From the NCBI RefSeq assembly GCF_029094545.1, contig NZ_CP117835.1:2646001-2710000 (forward strand): a DNA stretch of 64,000 nucleotides, written 5' to 3'. The stretch's first letter is position 1. Each line of letters starts with the position of its first letter. This document shows, piece after piece, positions 42,952-53,062 of the stretch. The notes under the pieces are model-generated. The model was not told the origin of the DNA, did not search any database, and saw nothing but the letters and a program-made list of their open reading frames with translations. Made by a program: the position numbers and the translations under genes. This DNA is from Alkalihalophilus pseudofirmus (GTDB taxonomy: Bacteria > Bacillota > Bacilli > Bacillales > Bacillaceae_D).

Positions 42952-44304
42952 TCACTTTAATTTATCAACCGCAGCAACAAATTCATTCCCGCGTTCTTCA
43001 AAGGTCTTATATTGATCCCAGCTAGCACATGCTGGTGACAATAGAATAACATCGCCTTCTTCTGAAAGGCGGTAAGCACACTCTACTGCATCTTTTACAC
43101 GGTCTGCATATTCCACTTCCGCAATTCCAGCTCCCTTAGCCGTACGGGCTAACTTCTCCTTTGTTTCTCCAAAGGCAACGAGTGCTTTTACATTTGAAAG
43201 TGAAGACGCTAATTCATCAAATTCATTTCCTCGATCTAGTCCTCCTGCAAGTAAGATTACAGGCTGGCTAAATGCTTCAAGTGCTTTTTTTGCAGCTAAA
43301 ATATTCGTCGCTTTTGAGTCATTATAAAACAGTCGGTCGTTTATTTTCTTAACAAACTGCAAACGATGTTCAACACCGCTAAACGTCTTTAGAACATGTT
43401 GGATTTGAGTGACTTTTGCTCCCATTGTCATGGCAGCACCTACCGCAGCTAAGATATTCTCCACATTATGTGACCCAGGAAGAACGACCTCTGAGAGAGC
43501 GATAATTAATTGATCCTTAAAGTAGATAGAGCCTTGATTAACATAGACACCTTCAGACACTACTTCTTTTGTTGAAAAAGGAAGTTTTGCTGCTTTGCTT
43601 TTCTCGGCAACCTGACAGACAAGTGGATCATCTAGATTGTATACAAAGACATCGTCTTCTGTCTGATTCGCTGTTATTTTAGACTTTGCAGCTACATACT
43701 CTTCTTTTGTGCCGTGATAGTCTAGATGAGCATCAAAAAGATTTAACAAAACACTTACCTTCGGATGAAAGTTCTCCGTACCAAGAAGTTGAAAACTCGA
43801 GGCTTCTAAAACGATCACGTCGTCACTTGCTGCCCCCTTAACCACCTCACATGAAACCGTGCCGATATTTCCTGCAATAAGTGGATTCTTGGCACTTTTT
43901 TTCAGCATTTCATGAATTAACGTTGTGGTGGTTGTCTTGCCATTCGAGCCAGTAATCGCGATCATGTCAGCTTCAGATAAGGCAGACGTTAGCTCTACTT
44001 CCGTGATGACAGGGATGTTACGTCTAACAGCCTCTTTTACAATTGGATTATGATATGGTATGCCCGGATTCTTCACAACACACTCAAGCTCTTGATCTAA
44101 AAGAGATAACGGATGCTCTCCGCAAACAACTTTGATTCCTTTTTTCTCGAGTGCTTTTGCTTGATCATTTTCATCATAGGATTTTGCATCATTCACAATG
44201 ACCTTTGCACTAAGCTCATGAAGCAGCAGCGCTGCTGCTTCCCCGCTTTTAGCAAGCCCTAAGACTAATACGTTTTTACCACGATACATTTCTGTATTTT
44301 TCAT
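42952..44304 (-). CDS. murD: UDP-N-acetylmuramoyl-L-alanine--D-glutamate ligase
   Basis: 450-aa Mur ligase adding D-Glu. ATP site AITGSNGKTTTTTLIH, central EASSFQL and NLFDAHLDYHG motifs, and C-terminal SPACASWDQYKTFEERG are present. GAGGTG precedes the ATG. It follows mraY by 17 bases. Confidence 0.96.
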   Translation of the reverse strand: MKNTEMYRGKNVLVLGLAKSGEAAALLLHELSAKVIVNDAKSYDENDQAKALEKKGIKVVCGEHPLSLLDQELECVVKNPGIPYHNPIVKEAVRRNIPVITEVELTSALSEADMIAITGSNGKTTTTTLIHEMLKKSAKNPLIAGNIGTVSCEVVKGAASDDVIVLEASSFQLLGTENFHPKVSVLLNLFDAHLDYHGTKEEYVAAKSKITANQTEDDVFVYNLDDPLVCQVAEKSKAAKLPFSTKEVVSEGVYVNQGSIYFKDQLIIALSEVVLPGSHNVENILAAVGAAMTMGAKVTQIQHVLKTFSGVEHRLQFVKKINDRLFYNDSKATNILAAKKALEAFSQPVILLAGGLDRGNEFDELASSLSNVKALVAFGETKEKLARTAKGAGIAEVEYADRVKDAVECAYRLSEEGDVILLSPACASWDQYKTFEERGNEFVAAVDKLK

Positions 44305-44321
44305 GTATGTTTACACCTCAT

Positions 44322-45296
44322 TTACATCCATACCTCTAAGTATATTCCAAGCACCGCTAAGATCATCCCGACCATCCAAAATGTGACAACAACTCGCCAT
44401 TCTGACCACCCTGATAATTCATAATGGTGGTGAAGCGGACTCATTTTAAATACTCGCTTGCCTCTTGTTTTAAATGAAATGACTTGAATGATAACAGAAA
44501 GAGTTTCAATAACAAATACTCCGCCAATTAACACTAACAATAATTCTTGTTTTGTTAAAATGGCAATAGCAGCAATCGCTCCTCCAAGTGCAAGCGACCC
44601 TGTATCTCCCATAAACACTTTTGCTGGATGGGCATTAAATACGAGAAACCCTAACACCGCCCCAACAATAGCAGCACTAAAAATAGCTACATCAATTAAG
44701 TCTGCATACCATGCCAAAATAGCAAACGCACCAAAAGCAATCGCACCCGTTCCTGCAAGAAGGCCATCAAGGCCGTCCGTTAAGTTAACGGCATTCGACG
44801 CACCAACTAGCATTACGATCACAAGAGGCAAATATAACCAGCCTAAATCAATGGAAATTGTTGTTGCAGGAATCATGATCTCTGTTGATATCCCAAGGTG
44901 CAGGAGTCCCCAGTAAAATAACCCGGCAATGATCAGCTGGCCTGCTAATTTTTGTTTAGAGGTTAATCCTAAATTTCGTTTTTTTACAACTTTAATATAA
45001 TCATCTAAAAATCCAACAAGGCCAAAGCCTACTGTAACGAGTAAAAGCAATAGGATTTCCATGCTGAATGATAGATATTGAAAGGATACGAAGAGCGTCG
45101 TTGCAATAATAGACAATACAATAACGATTCCACCCATCGTAGGTGTTCCGCTCTTCTTTTGGTGAGACTCAGGGCCTTCCTCTCTAATACTTTGGCCAAA
45201 TTTTAAACGTCTTAAAAACGGAATAAATAATGGTGATAAAATGACAGCAACTCCAAATGAAACGAGTAAAGTTATCAGTAAAACTCTTTCTAACAT
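44322..45296 (-). CDS. mraY: Phospho-N-acetylmuramoyl-pentapeptide transferase
   Basis: 324-aa polytopic enzyme making lipid I from undecaprenyl phosphate and UDP-MurNAc-pentapeptide. Signatures: [35 protein letters not shown] (catalytic Asp) and SPLHHHYE near the C-terminus. About ten membrane segments. Confidence 0.96.
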   Translation of the reverse strand: MLERVLLITLLVSFGVAVILSPLFIPFLRRLKFGQSIREEGPESHQKKSGTPTMGGIVIVLSIIATTLFVSFQYLSFSMEILLLLLVTVGFGLVGFLDDYIKVVKKRNLGLTSKQKLAGQLIIAGLFYWGLLHLGISTEIMIPATTISIDLGWLYLPLVIVMLVGASNAVNLTDGLDGLLAGTGAIAFGAFAILAWYADLIDVAIFSAAIVGAVLGFLVFNAHPAKVFMGDTGSLALGGAIAAIAILTKQELLLVLIGGVFVIETLSVIIQVISFKTRGKRVFKMSPLHHHYELSGWSEWRVVVTFWMVGMILAVLGIYLEVWM

Positions 45297-45341
45297 TGCT
45301 AATCATTCCTCCTTTCTTTTTGCATCTTTTTCTTGTTGTAT

Positions 45342-46709
45342 TTAATCTTGCTGTTTATCTTGATACGCTGTTATCACTTCTTCAAGCTTCATTCCTCTTG
45401 ATGCTTTAAACACAATGACTGTTTTCTGATCAACAAGCTTTGATAAGTGATCGGCGAGCTCCTGCTTTGTAGTAAAATGGGCAATTTCATCAAAAGTACT
45501 TGATGAAGAGATATGGCTCGCCTCTTCATAGATCCACTTTGCACGATCCCCAAGTGTCAGAACATGGGTAATAGGCGGCGTAATTACTTGTGCTACAGAT
45601 TTATGTAACGCCTCTTCCTCCGTACCAAGTTCAAACATATCCCCTAGTACAACCACTCTCTTTTCATAGGAAGGGATCGCTTTTAGCGCGTCTATAGCAG
45701 CAATCATTGAAGTAGGACTAGCGTTATAAGCATCGTTCACGATAAGCTCACCTTTGTCCCCAGTAAGCTTTTCTAATCGCATGGAAGTGAGTGAGATTTG
45801 TCTAAGTCCTGTTTGAATCTTGCTTGTAGCTAACCCGAATTTACGGGCAACAGCTATACAATATGCGGCATTTTTTACATTATGTTTGCCTAGTAATGAT
45901 AACTCAAAATGATGACCTTCTATGTTAAATTGATACCCGTCAACAGTCGCCGCTACATTTTCAACTAGGATATCTGCATGATTAAAGCCTACTCGCATAA
46001 TGGAAGATTGTTTCCAGCCATCAAGTAAAGGCTCGTCACTATCAATAAAAAGAAAACCAGCTGGACTTAAGCCTTCTTTAATTTCCATTTTAGCTTTAGC
46101 AATTCCGGCTCTAGAGCCTAATTGCTCCATATGAGACTCGCCGATGTTTGTAACGATCGCCAAATCAGGTTTGGCAATCTTACTTAACCTTTCTATTTCA
46201 CCATAGCCGCTCATACCCATTTCTAAAATCAGATACTTACACGTAGACGGCATAGCTAAAATGGTTAATGGCAAGCCAATGTGATTATTATAGTTACCTT
46301 GAGTTTTATATGTTTCACCCTCAAGTGACAAAAGAGAAGCCAAGATGTCTTTTGTCGTTGTTTTGCCATTGCTGCCTGTAATCCCAATGACTTTAGGATT
46401 AATTTTCACTCTGTAGGCACTTGCCATTTCTTGTAAGGCAAATAATGTATCCTTGACCACGTACAACTGAAAGTCATCCGGCAGGGCAGCTGGGACAGGT
46501 TGTCCTTCTTCCCAAAGTGCAGCTTGCGCTCCTGATTTTATAGCCGCATCGACATAATCATGTCCATTGAATCGTTCCCCTTTCAAAGGAACGAACAAGG
46601 CTCCTTCTACAATCGTTCTAGTATCAGTAGAAACGGCTGTAAACGACTGTTCTGTTTCGTTTAAACGAGTACTGATGGTCAGGCTTTCTAATAAAGATGA
46701 TGTGAGCAT
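45342..46709 (-). CDS. murF: UDP-N-acetylmuramoyl-tripeptide--D-alanyl-D-alanine ligase
   Basis: 455-aa Mur ligase adding D-Ala-D-Ala. ATP site GITGSNGKTTTKDIL, LEMGMSGYGEIERLS and NDAYNASPTSM are family signatures. It starts two bases after the murE stop (46712), so the two are translationally linked. Confidence 0.96.
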   Translation of the reverse strand: MLTSSLLESLTISTRLNETEQSFTAVSTDTRTIVEGALFVPLKGERFNGHDYVDAAIKSGAQAALWEEGQPVPAALPDDFQLYVVKDTLFALQEMASAYRVKINPKVIGITGSNGKTTTKDILASLLSLEGETYKTQGNYNNHIGLPLTILAMPSTCKYLILEMGMSGYGEIERLSKIAKPDLAIVTNIGESHMEQLGSRAGIAKAKMEIKEGLSPAGFLFIDSDEPLLDGWKQSSIMRVGFNHADILVENVAATVDGYQFNIEGHHFELSLLGKHNVKNAAYCIAVARKFGLATSKIQTGLRQISLTSMRLEKLTGDKGELIVNDAYNASPTSMIAAIDALKAIPSYEKRVVVLGDMFELGTEEEALHKSVAQVITPPITHVLTLGDRAKWIYEEASHISSSSTFDEIAHFTTKQELADHLSKLVDQKTVIVFKASRGMKLEEVITAYQDKQQD

Positions 46710-46711
46710 GC

Positions 46712-48175
46712 TTACACCCTCTCCTCAATTGCTTGTTTTGCTACTTCTCTATCATCAAAGTGGGTTGTATTAGCACCAATAATCTGATAGGTTTCATGAC
46801 CTTTTCCTGCAATAACTAAAATATCATCCTTGTTTGCATCATTAATTGCTTGATAGATCGCTTCTTTTCGGTCTACGCAAACTGTATAGTTTGAAGATTC
46901 GAGCCCATAAGTCATGTCATCAAGAATTTGTTTTGGATCTTCTGACCTCGGATTATCTGAAGTGAAGATCGCATTATCAGCATATTTTGTGGCAATTTTC
47001 GCCATCACTGGACGCTTTGTGCGATCTCTGTCTCCTCCGCATCCGACGACAACAGATATTTTCCCTTTCGCAAATTCCCTCACTGTTGTTAATACATTCT
47101 CTAAGCTGTCTGAAGTGTGTGCGTAGTCAACAATAACAGTATAATCTTGGCCTGCATCGACCGGTTCAAAACGGCCTGCTACTCCGTGTACAGCTTCTAA
47201 GCTTTTCTTAATTTGTTCTAAAGGAATACCGGATGCAATGGCTGCACTTGCTGCAGCTAGCGCATTATACACACTAAACATACCAATAAGCTTCATCCCT
47301 ATTTCAATTGACTCTGTTCTTGCTTTAAGTGTAAATGTTGTTCCCCTTGCTGTAATCTCGATATCCTCTGCCATAATGTCTGCCTTATTTTTCACACCAT
47401 ATGTAAGGACATCTACCGTCGTCATTTTAAGTAATTCATTGGCTGCTTCATCGTCACGATTTAACACTGCAACTTTTCCTTCAGTGAAACGATTTCCGAG
47501 CTGAGCAAACAAAAGCCCTTTAGCAAAAAGATAGGCTTCCATCGTTTCATGATAATCAAGATGGTCAGGTGTAAGGTTTGTGAATACCGCAATATCAAAG
47601 TCACACCCCCGAACACGGCCTAGATGAAGAGCATGTGAAGAGACTTCCATTAATGCTGTCTCTACATCAGCATCTACCATTTCTTTAAACCTCTTTTGCA
47701 AAGTGATCGATTCCGGTGTTGTATTTTGGGTTTTCAGCTCTACATCACCAATTTTAGTGTACATGGTGCCGATAAGACCTGTTCTTTTATTGGCATCATT
47801 CATTATTTGTTCAAGTAAATGGGTGACGGTCGTTTTACCATTTGTTCCTGTAACCCCAATTAAATTCAATTTAGATGTGGGATCTCCGTAAAATAGATTA
47901 GCAAGACGAGCCATTGTGCGCTTGGTATCTTGCACAATAATCGTTGGCACCTCGACACCTTTGACTTCACGCTCAGCAATAAGAGCAACTGCCCCTTTTT
48001 CAACTGCTTGTTTGGCAAAATCGTGGCCATCCACTGTATATCCTTTAATACAGAAAAACAATGTTCCCGAAACGACTTCTCTAGAATCCATTTCAATATG
48101 AGTAATCTCTGGATCCCCTTCATTTTTCCATTCATATGATCTTAACACGTTCGTTAATTCGCTTAATTTCATCAT
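46712..48175 (-). CDS. murE: UDP-MurNAc-L-Ala-D-Glu--meso-diaminopimelate ligase
   Basis: 487-aa Mur ligase. ATP site [15 protein letters not shown], carbamylated-lysine region, and the amino-acid selectivity motif DNPRSEDP, which is the meso-DAP type (lysine enzymes differ there). Peptidoglycan of this organism should thus be mDAP-based. The start is one of two adjacent ATG codons after GAGGGTTAAAC. Confidence 0.96.
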   Translation of the reverse strand: MMKLSELTNVLRSYEWKNEGDPEITHIEMDSREVVSGTLFFCIKGYTVDGHDFAKQAVEKGAVALIAEREVKGVEVPTIIVQDTKRTMARLANLFYGDPTSKLNLIGVTGTNGKTTVTHLLEQIMNDANKRTGLIGTMYTKIGDVELKTQNTTPESITLQKRFKEMVDADVETALMEVSSHALHLGRVRGCDFDIAVFTNLTPDHLDYHETMEAYLFAKGLLFAQLGNRFTEGKVAVLNRDDEAANELLKMTTVDVLTYGVKNKADIMAEDIEITARGTTFTLKARTESIEIGMKLIGMFSVYNALAAASAAIASGIPLEQIKKSLEAVHGVAGRFEPVDAGQDYTVIVDYAHTSDSLENVLTTVREFAKGKISVVVGCGGDRDRTKRPVMAKIATKYADNAIFTSDNPRSEDPKQILDDMTYGLESSNYTVCVDRKEAIYQAINDANKDDILVIAGKGHETYQIIGANTTHFDDREVAKQAIEERV

Positions 48176-48256
48176 GTTTAACCCTCACATTCAAACCTTT
48201 TTCTATCATCGTTACTTTTTTACAGTCATTTTAATCATTTGAAAATCTTTTAAATG

Positions 48257-48296
48257 GAAAAGCCTCTTCCCTACTTTTTCGAAAAGAGGCCTTTTT
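48257..48296 (-). terminator. Terminator between spoVD and murE
   Basis: GCCTCTT and AAGAGGC pair around a loop of about 15 bases, with T residues on both sides. On the minus strand it would end the spoVD transcript before murE. Confidence 0.6.
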
Positions 48297-48333
48297 AAAA
48301 AAGCACATAAATTCTATTTTAGTCGTAACCTGA

Positions 48334-50253
48334 TTATTTGTCACCCATATAAAGACGGATTGTTGATCCCGTTGTCACTTTTACACCCGGAGATGGTGAT
48401 TGAGCAAGGACATGTTCTCCTTCTCCTGTTGCATCAACTTTTAGTTCATAATAGGATTCGTGGATCTCTCTTTTTGTTCTTCCGACTAGATCCGGCACTT
48501 CAATTAATGGTTCATCATTCCATGCTAACTCTTTTTCAATCTGATCTTTTCTCGGCTCTACCCCCATAGCCCGAAGACTGTCCCCTATAATATTCCCTAC
48601 AATTGGAGCAGCAACGATTCCCCCGAATTGCAGCGTATCCTTAGGATTATCAACAGCTACATAGACAACAATTTGCGGATCATCTGCTGGGGCAAACCCT
48701 ATAAACGAAACAATATGGTTATTTTCAAGATAACGGCCATCCTTAGCTTTTTGAGCAGTTCCTGTTTTCCCTCCGACTCTGTAGCCATCAACAAATGCTC
48801 CTTTACCTGTCCCCTCAGCTACGACACTCTCGAGTGCATATCTCACTTTCTCCGATGTTGCCTGCGAAATAACCTGCCTTCTCATAATTGGTGCCTGACT
48901 GTCAACGACTTCGTTTGTCATCGGATCTACCCACTCTTTAGCTAAGAATGGCTGATAAAGGTACCCTCCGTTAATCGCTGCTGAAACTGCTGTTACTTGC
49001 TGAAGCGGTGTTACAGCAACCCCTTGCCCGAATGCTGTAGTTGCTAGTTCAAGAGGCCCGACTTTATCCCGGTTAAATAAAATCCCCTTTCCCTCTCCTT
49101 GAAGATCGATACCAGTCTTTTGGCCAAAACCAAAATCCTCAATGTAATCAAATAATCGATCTTTTCCTAGGCGTTCACCAAGAACGACAAAGCCCGGGTT
49201 ACAAGAGTTTTGAACAACTTCAAGGAAGGTTTGCGAGCCGTGTCCGCCTTTTTTCCAACAACGGAGTCTGTGGCCGGAGACTTCAATAAAGCCTGGGTCA
49301 TGAAATGAATCTTTTTCAAGGTTCACTTCGCCTTCCTCTAGTGCAGCTGCCAGGGTAATAATCTTGAAAGTCGAACCAGGCTCATACTGCATCCACACCG
49401 GTTTATTTTGATTATAGATCTCTGGTGGCACTTCTCTAAAATTCTCAGGATCATAATGCGGCCTGGAGCTCATCCCCAAAATTTCTCCTGTATTAGGGTT
49501 CATTGCAATGGCAATGGCCCCGTCAGGATTATACGTAGCCTCAGCAATATCAAGATGATTTTCCATGATCGTCTGCACTTGACTATCGATGGTCAGCCTT
49601 AGGTCAAAACCATTATTAGGTGCGGTGTATTCATCCGCTAAATTCGGCATCCGATTCCCTTTTGCGGTAGAGAAGAAAGAAACATGGCCTTTTTCCCCTT
49701 TTAACTCTTCATCATAATATTGTTCAAGGCCCGTCAGCCCTTGATTATCAATACCTGCAAAACCGAGCACATGAGAGAGATAACTACCAAATGGATAGTG
49801 ACGCTTACTATCTTCTGCTATATATACCCCAGGAAGTCTTAAAGCCCTCACTTCACTGGCCTTTTCTTTGTTCACTTTTCTGCCTTCTGGATTCAGCCTG
49901 ACAATGGATTCTGATTTTGTTACTAGCTGATAGGCCTTTTGTACATCCATTTCAAGAACGGAAGCAAGTTTTTCTGCCGTATCTGCTGGGTCTTTAACTT
50001 GTCTAGGTACGACCAATATAGAGGGTGCACTGATATTCGTTGCAAGCACAATATCATTACGGTCTTTTATTTCTCCACGTTTTGCTTCAAAAGGTACATC
50101 CCGGCTCCATGAATCTTCCGCTCGATCGGTGAGCCAATCCCCTAAAGCAAATTGAACATAGCCAAGCCTTAGTGCAATAATTGTAAAAACAGCCAGTCCT
50201 AAAAACAACATTAAAACAAGCCGTTTTCTTACAGTAACATTAGAAACTCGCAC
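48334..50253 (-). CDS. spoVD: SpoVD, sporulation-specific class B penicillin-binding protein
   Basis: 639 aa: one membrane anchor near the N-terminus, a PBP dimerisation domain, the transpeptidase domain with active-site serine of STFK at about residue 294, the SCN motif and KTGTAQ, and a single C-terminal PASTA domain (VPDLVGRTKREI). The start is a GTG behind GGAGG, giving MRVSNVTVRKR. It partners SpoVE in cortex synthesis. Possible mother-cell promoters in the 158-base gap upstream could not be fixed. Confidence 0.94.
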   Translation of the reverse strand: MRVSNVTVRKRLVLMLFLGLAVFTIIALRLGYVQFALGDWLTDRAEDSWSRDVPFEAKRGEIKDRNDIVLATNISAPSILVVPRQVKDPADTAEKLASVLEMDVQKAYQLVTKSESIVRLNPEGRKVNKEKASEVRALRLPGVYIAEDSKRHYPFGSYLSHVLGFAGIDNQGLTGLEQYYDEELKGEKGHVSFFSTAKGNRMPNLADEYTAPNNGFDLRLTIDSQVQTIMENHLDIAEATYNPDGAIAIAMNPNTGEILGMSSRPHYDPENFREVPPEIYNQNKPVWMQYEPGSTFKIITLAAALEEGEVNLEKDSFHDPGFIEVSGHRLRCWKKGGHGSQTFLEVVQNSCNPGFVVLGERLGKDRLFDYIEDFGFGQKTGIDLQGEGKGILFNRDKVGPLELATTAFGQGVAVTPLQQVTAVSAAINGGYLYQPFLAKEWVDPMTNEVVDSQAPIMRRQVISQATSEKVRYALESVVAEGTGKGAFVDGYRVGGKTGTAQKAKDGRYLENNHIVSFIGFAPADDPQIVVYVAVDNPKDTLQFGGIVAAPIVGNIIGDSLRAMGVEPRKDQIEKELAWNDEPLIEVPDLVGRTKREIHESYYELKVDATGEGEHVLAQSPSPGVKVTTGSTIRLYMGDK

Positions 50254-50411
50254 CACTTCTACCTCCCGCCTTTTTGTTAGATCAAGTACGCCATAAATGT
50301 GACGTAGGCTTGTTCTAACCTATGCTTGGCAGAATGTAATTAGAACATGGGTGCGAGTTCATCTAGCAGTACATATGTTCATTCGCCATCAGAAAAAGCA
50401 AATGACCTTTT

Positions 50412-52625
50412 TTATTCACCGACTTGTTGTTCTTCTTCCTCCTGATCGGAATCAACATCCTCGTCTTCCTCGTCTAAGCTATCTTCCATTTCATTTATTT
50501 CCTCTAAACTAGCTAACTCAAACACAATATTTTCACCTGGCGAAATGTCGGTACCAGCTTCGATGTTTTGAGTCACCGCAAAGCCGTTCCCAAAAATAGT
50601 AGGAGTGACACCAGCTACATTAGCAAACTTCAATACATCCCTATTAGACCAGCCGCTTACATCCGGCATGGAGAAAGAGTCATTATCAGTTAATAAAAAT
50701 ACTTTCTCGCCTTCTAAAAGAGCATTTCCTCCCTCAGGAGAATGTTCAAGCACTTTAGATCCATTACCTAAAACAACTACCTCAAAGCCTTCTTCTTCTA
50801 ACTCACTTGTTAAACTCTCTACTTTTTCACCCTTATAATCTCTTGTGACATACCCTTCTTCTGCCTCTTCATTAATTTCCTCAAGAGTAGGCGTAATATT
50901 TAGATACTGTAAGCTCTGCTTCATGATCGTGTTAAAAATTTTAGCAGACGGTTCTGAGCCAGACTCAAAGGATTGAAGGTTAGGACGTTCTACAGCAACG
51001 TAAACAATTAGTTTCGGATCATCTTTTGGAGCCATTCCAAGAAATGAAAAGATATTCTCTCCGTGTCCTCTAATGTACCCTCTTGCATTTGGGTTAGGAA
51101 TTTGAGCTGTTCCCGTTTTCCCTGCAACATCAAACCCTTCAATATTGTACGGGCGGCCAGTACCAGAAGATGATGTCACAACTTCACCTAAAATGTCTAA
51201 CATTTGCTCTGACGTTTCTTTTGAAATAGGATTTCCCACTACTTCTGGTTTTTTCTGTTCTATCACCTCTTGTGTTTCTGAATCTACAATACGGTCAACC
51301 ACATAAGGTTTCATCATTTCTCCGCCATTAGCTATAGCTGTTGCTGCTTGAATCTGCTGGATAGGCGTGACCGCTGTCCCTTGCCCAAATGCAGTAGCTG
51401 CTGCATCGTATCTGCTTTGATTAGCAATTAAACTCGTAGCCTCATTCGGCAGGTCAATCCCAGTAGGCTCATCAAAGCCAAAGCGGTCTAGATATTCATA
51501 CAATTTCTCAGGTCCAAGGAGATCAAGCGCGATCTTTGTAAAGGCAACATTTGAAGAGCGCAGCATCCCTTCATTGTATGTAATTTCACCCCAGCCTCGT
51601 CCTCTGTTATGGTCACTAACTGTGTTAGGGCCAACATTTAATTGACCGGACATGAATGTTTGATCGCCGTTATAAACACCCTCTTCAATGGCCGCAGCAA
51701 GTGTGAATACTTTCATGGTAGATCCCGGTTCATAATGATTAGAAACCGCATAATTCATATAGTTAGAGATTTCATTATAGCGATTTGGATTAAAGCTCGG
51801 TCGATTACTCATCGCTAATATTTCACCAGTTTTTGGATCTGCTACGATAGCAACCATCTTTTCTGGTTCATACTCTTCATCTACTTGAGTCATTACTTGC
51901 TCTAATGCCGTTTGTATATTGGAATCAAGCGTTAAATAGATATCATTCCCATTTTTCGGAGGCTTCACATGCCGTTCTGCATTAGGCAGGGGAACACCTT
52001 TTCGATCACTCTGATATTGAACTAGACCGTCCTCTGCTCTTAAGTAATCGTCTAAGCTTCTCTCAAGTCCCATTCTAGCTGTGGACATATCACTCTCTGT
52101 ATATCCAAGGACATGTGAAGCATAGGTTTGTTTAGGATAATAACGTCTAGGCTCTTCGTTAAACATAATACCATCTAAATCTAACGCCTTAATTTCCTGC
52201 ATTTCAGAATGTGTGAGATTTCTAGCCCCTGCCCCTAACTCTACTTGAAACCGACCTTCACTTGATAAAAGCCGCTGAAGTGCAGAAGGTTCCATCGAGA
52301 TAAAAGGAGCAAGCTTTTCTGCTGTCTCCTTAGGGTCTGATACATGATTTGGGTAATCTGTACTTAAAATCGCGAAGACACTGTAGGAATTCAGCTCCTC
52401 GGCAAGGGCGCTTCCTCTTTTGTCATAAATCGTCCCGCGTTTCCCCTCGATTACCTGCTCTTTTGACCAGCGGTCCTCACCCATTGATGCGAGTTCTTGT
52501 CCTTTTACTTCCTGTGTCACTTGAATATAAGTGAATCGGCCCAACAAAAGGATAAAAAGGAGGATAAAGGCCCCTAAGACAACTACGGCTCGCACATTTG
52601 TTGCAGCACGTTTTATCTCCATCAT
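50412..52625 (-). CDS. pbpB: Penicillin-binding protein 2B, septal transpeptidase
   Basis: 737 aa: N-terminal membrane anchor (VVVLGAFILLFILLLGRF), dimerisation domain, transpeptidase domain with serine of STMK at about residue 302, SSN and KTGTAQ, then two PASTA domains. A 25-residue, almost wholly acidic tail (DSLDEEDEDVDSD then Glu/Gln runs) ends the protein and makes it somewhat longer than the B. subtilis protein (716 aa). Start ATG at 52625, 7 bases after AGGA. Confidence 0.95.
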   Translation of the reverse strand: MMEIKRAATNVRAVVVLGAFILLFILLLGRFTYIQVTQEVKGQELASMGEDRWSKEQVIEGKRGTIYDKRGSALAEELNSYSVFAILSTDYPNHVSDPKETAEKLAPFISMEPSALQRLLSSEGRFQVELGAGARNLTHSEMQEIKALDLDGIMFNEEPRRYYPKQTYASHVLGYTESDMSTARMGLERSLDDYLRAEDGLVQYQSDRKGVPLPNAERHVKPPKNGNDIYLTLDSNIQTALEQVMTQVDEEYEPEKMVAIVADPKTGEILAMSNRPSFNPNRYNEISNYMNYAVSNHYEPGSTMKVFTLAAAIEEGVYNGDQTFMSGQLNVGPNTVSDHNRGRGWGEITYNEGMLRSSNVAFTKIALDLLGPEKLYEYLDRFGFDEPTGIDLPNEATSLIANQSRYDAAATAFGQGTAVTPIQQIQAATAIANGGEMMKPYVVDRIVDSETQEVIEQKKPEVVGNPISKETSEQMLDILGEVVTSSSGTGRPYNIEGFDVAGKTGTAQIPNPNARGYIRGHGENIFSFLGMAPKDDPKLIVYVAVERPNLQSFESGSEPSAKIFNTIMKQSLQYLNITPTLEEINEEAEEGYVTRDYKGEKVESLTSELEEEGFEVVVLGNGSKVLEHSPEGGNALLEGEKVFLLTDNDSFSMPDVSGWSNRDVLKFANVAGVTPTIFGNGFAVTQNIEAGTDISPGENIVFELASLEEINEMEDSLDEEDEDVDSDQEEEEQQVGE

Positions 52626-52671
52626 TCTCACTTCCTATTAGTATAAATATAGTTTTTGCTAAATCGATTGT

Positions 52672-52705
52672 AAAAAAAACTAGTTCAAATAATGAACTAG
52701 TTTTG
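52672..52705 (-). terminator. Terminator between ftsL and pbpB, containing the ftsL stop codon
   Basis: On the minus strand AAAACTAGTTCA pairs perfectly with TGAACTAGTTTT around TTATT, followed by more T residues. The ftsL stop (TAG, 52699-52697) is inside the 5' strand, so a ribosome finishing ftsL would cover the stem. Confidence 0.85.
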
Positions 52706-53050
52706 AACGACTTTTACTTTATTATCATCTAATGACATCCCTAGTTCACCAGTTGCGATGTCTAGAATTCGATCAGGTGCACTTAATTCAACAACCTGGA
52801 GTGAAAGTCCCTCATTGACTTGAGACTGTTGGGCAATCGTTCCTTGAAGTTGATGAACATCTTTATTTAAGCTGTAAATTGATGCGTAATTATGTAGCAT
52901 TAATCCAATTAAAGCAAAAGCAATGACCGCCATTGCAGAAGCAATAATCTTTTCTCCTAAGGTAATCTTAGTTCTGCGGCGCTCAACAACCTTTCTAGTT
53001 TTCACTTCCGTTTGCTGTTGATGCTGAATTTGACGGGCAACCATGCTCAT
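52697..53050 (-). CDS. ftsL: Cell division protein FtsL
   Basis: 117-aa bitopic protein: basic cytoplasmic N-terminus, one membrane span (IIASAMAVIAFALIGLML), and an extracytoplasmic coiled coil. It forms a trimer with DivIB and DivIC. AAGGAGG precedes the ATG; the gap to rsmH is 12 bases. The stop codon is buried in a terminator stem. Confidence 0.9.
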   Translation of the reverse strand: MSMVARQIQHQQQTEVKTRKVVERRRTKITLGEKIIASAMAVIAFALIGLMLHNYASIYSLNKDVHQLQGTIAQQSQVNEGLSLQVVELSAPDRILDIATGELGMSLDDNKVKVVQN

Positions 53051-53062
53051 AATAAAACCTCC

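Noticed and set aside
50340-50411. Hairpin CATTTGC / GCGAATG after pbpB as a terminator
   Set aside because: Short stem, long loop and no T run on the minus strand.
50257-50411. Sigma-E promoter for spoVD
   Set aside because: GTCACATT fits a -35, but no acceptable -10 lies 13-15 bases downstream; other pairs matched poorly.
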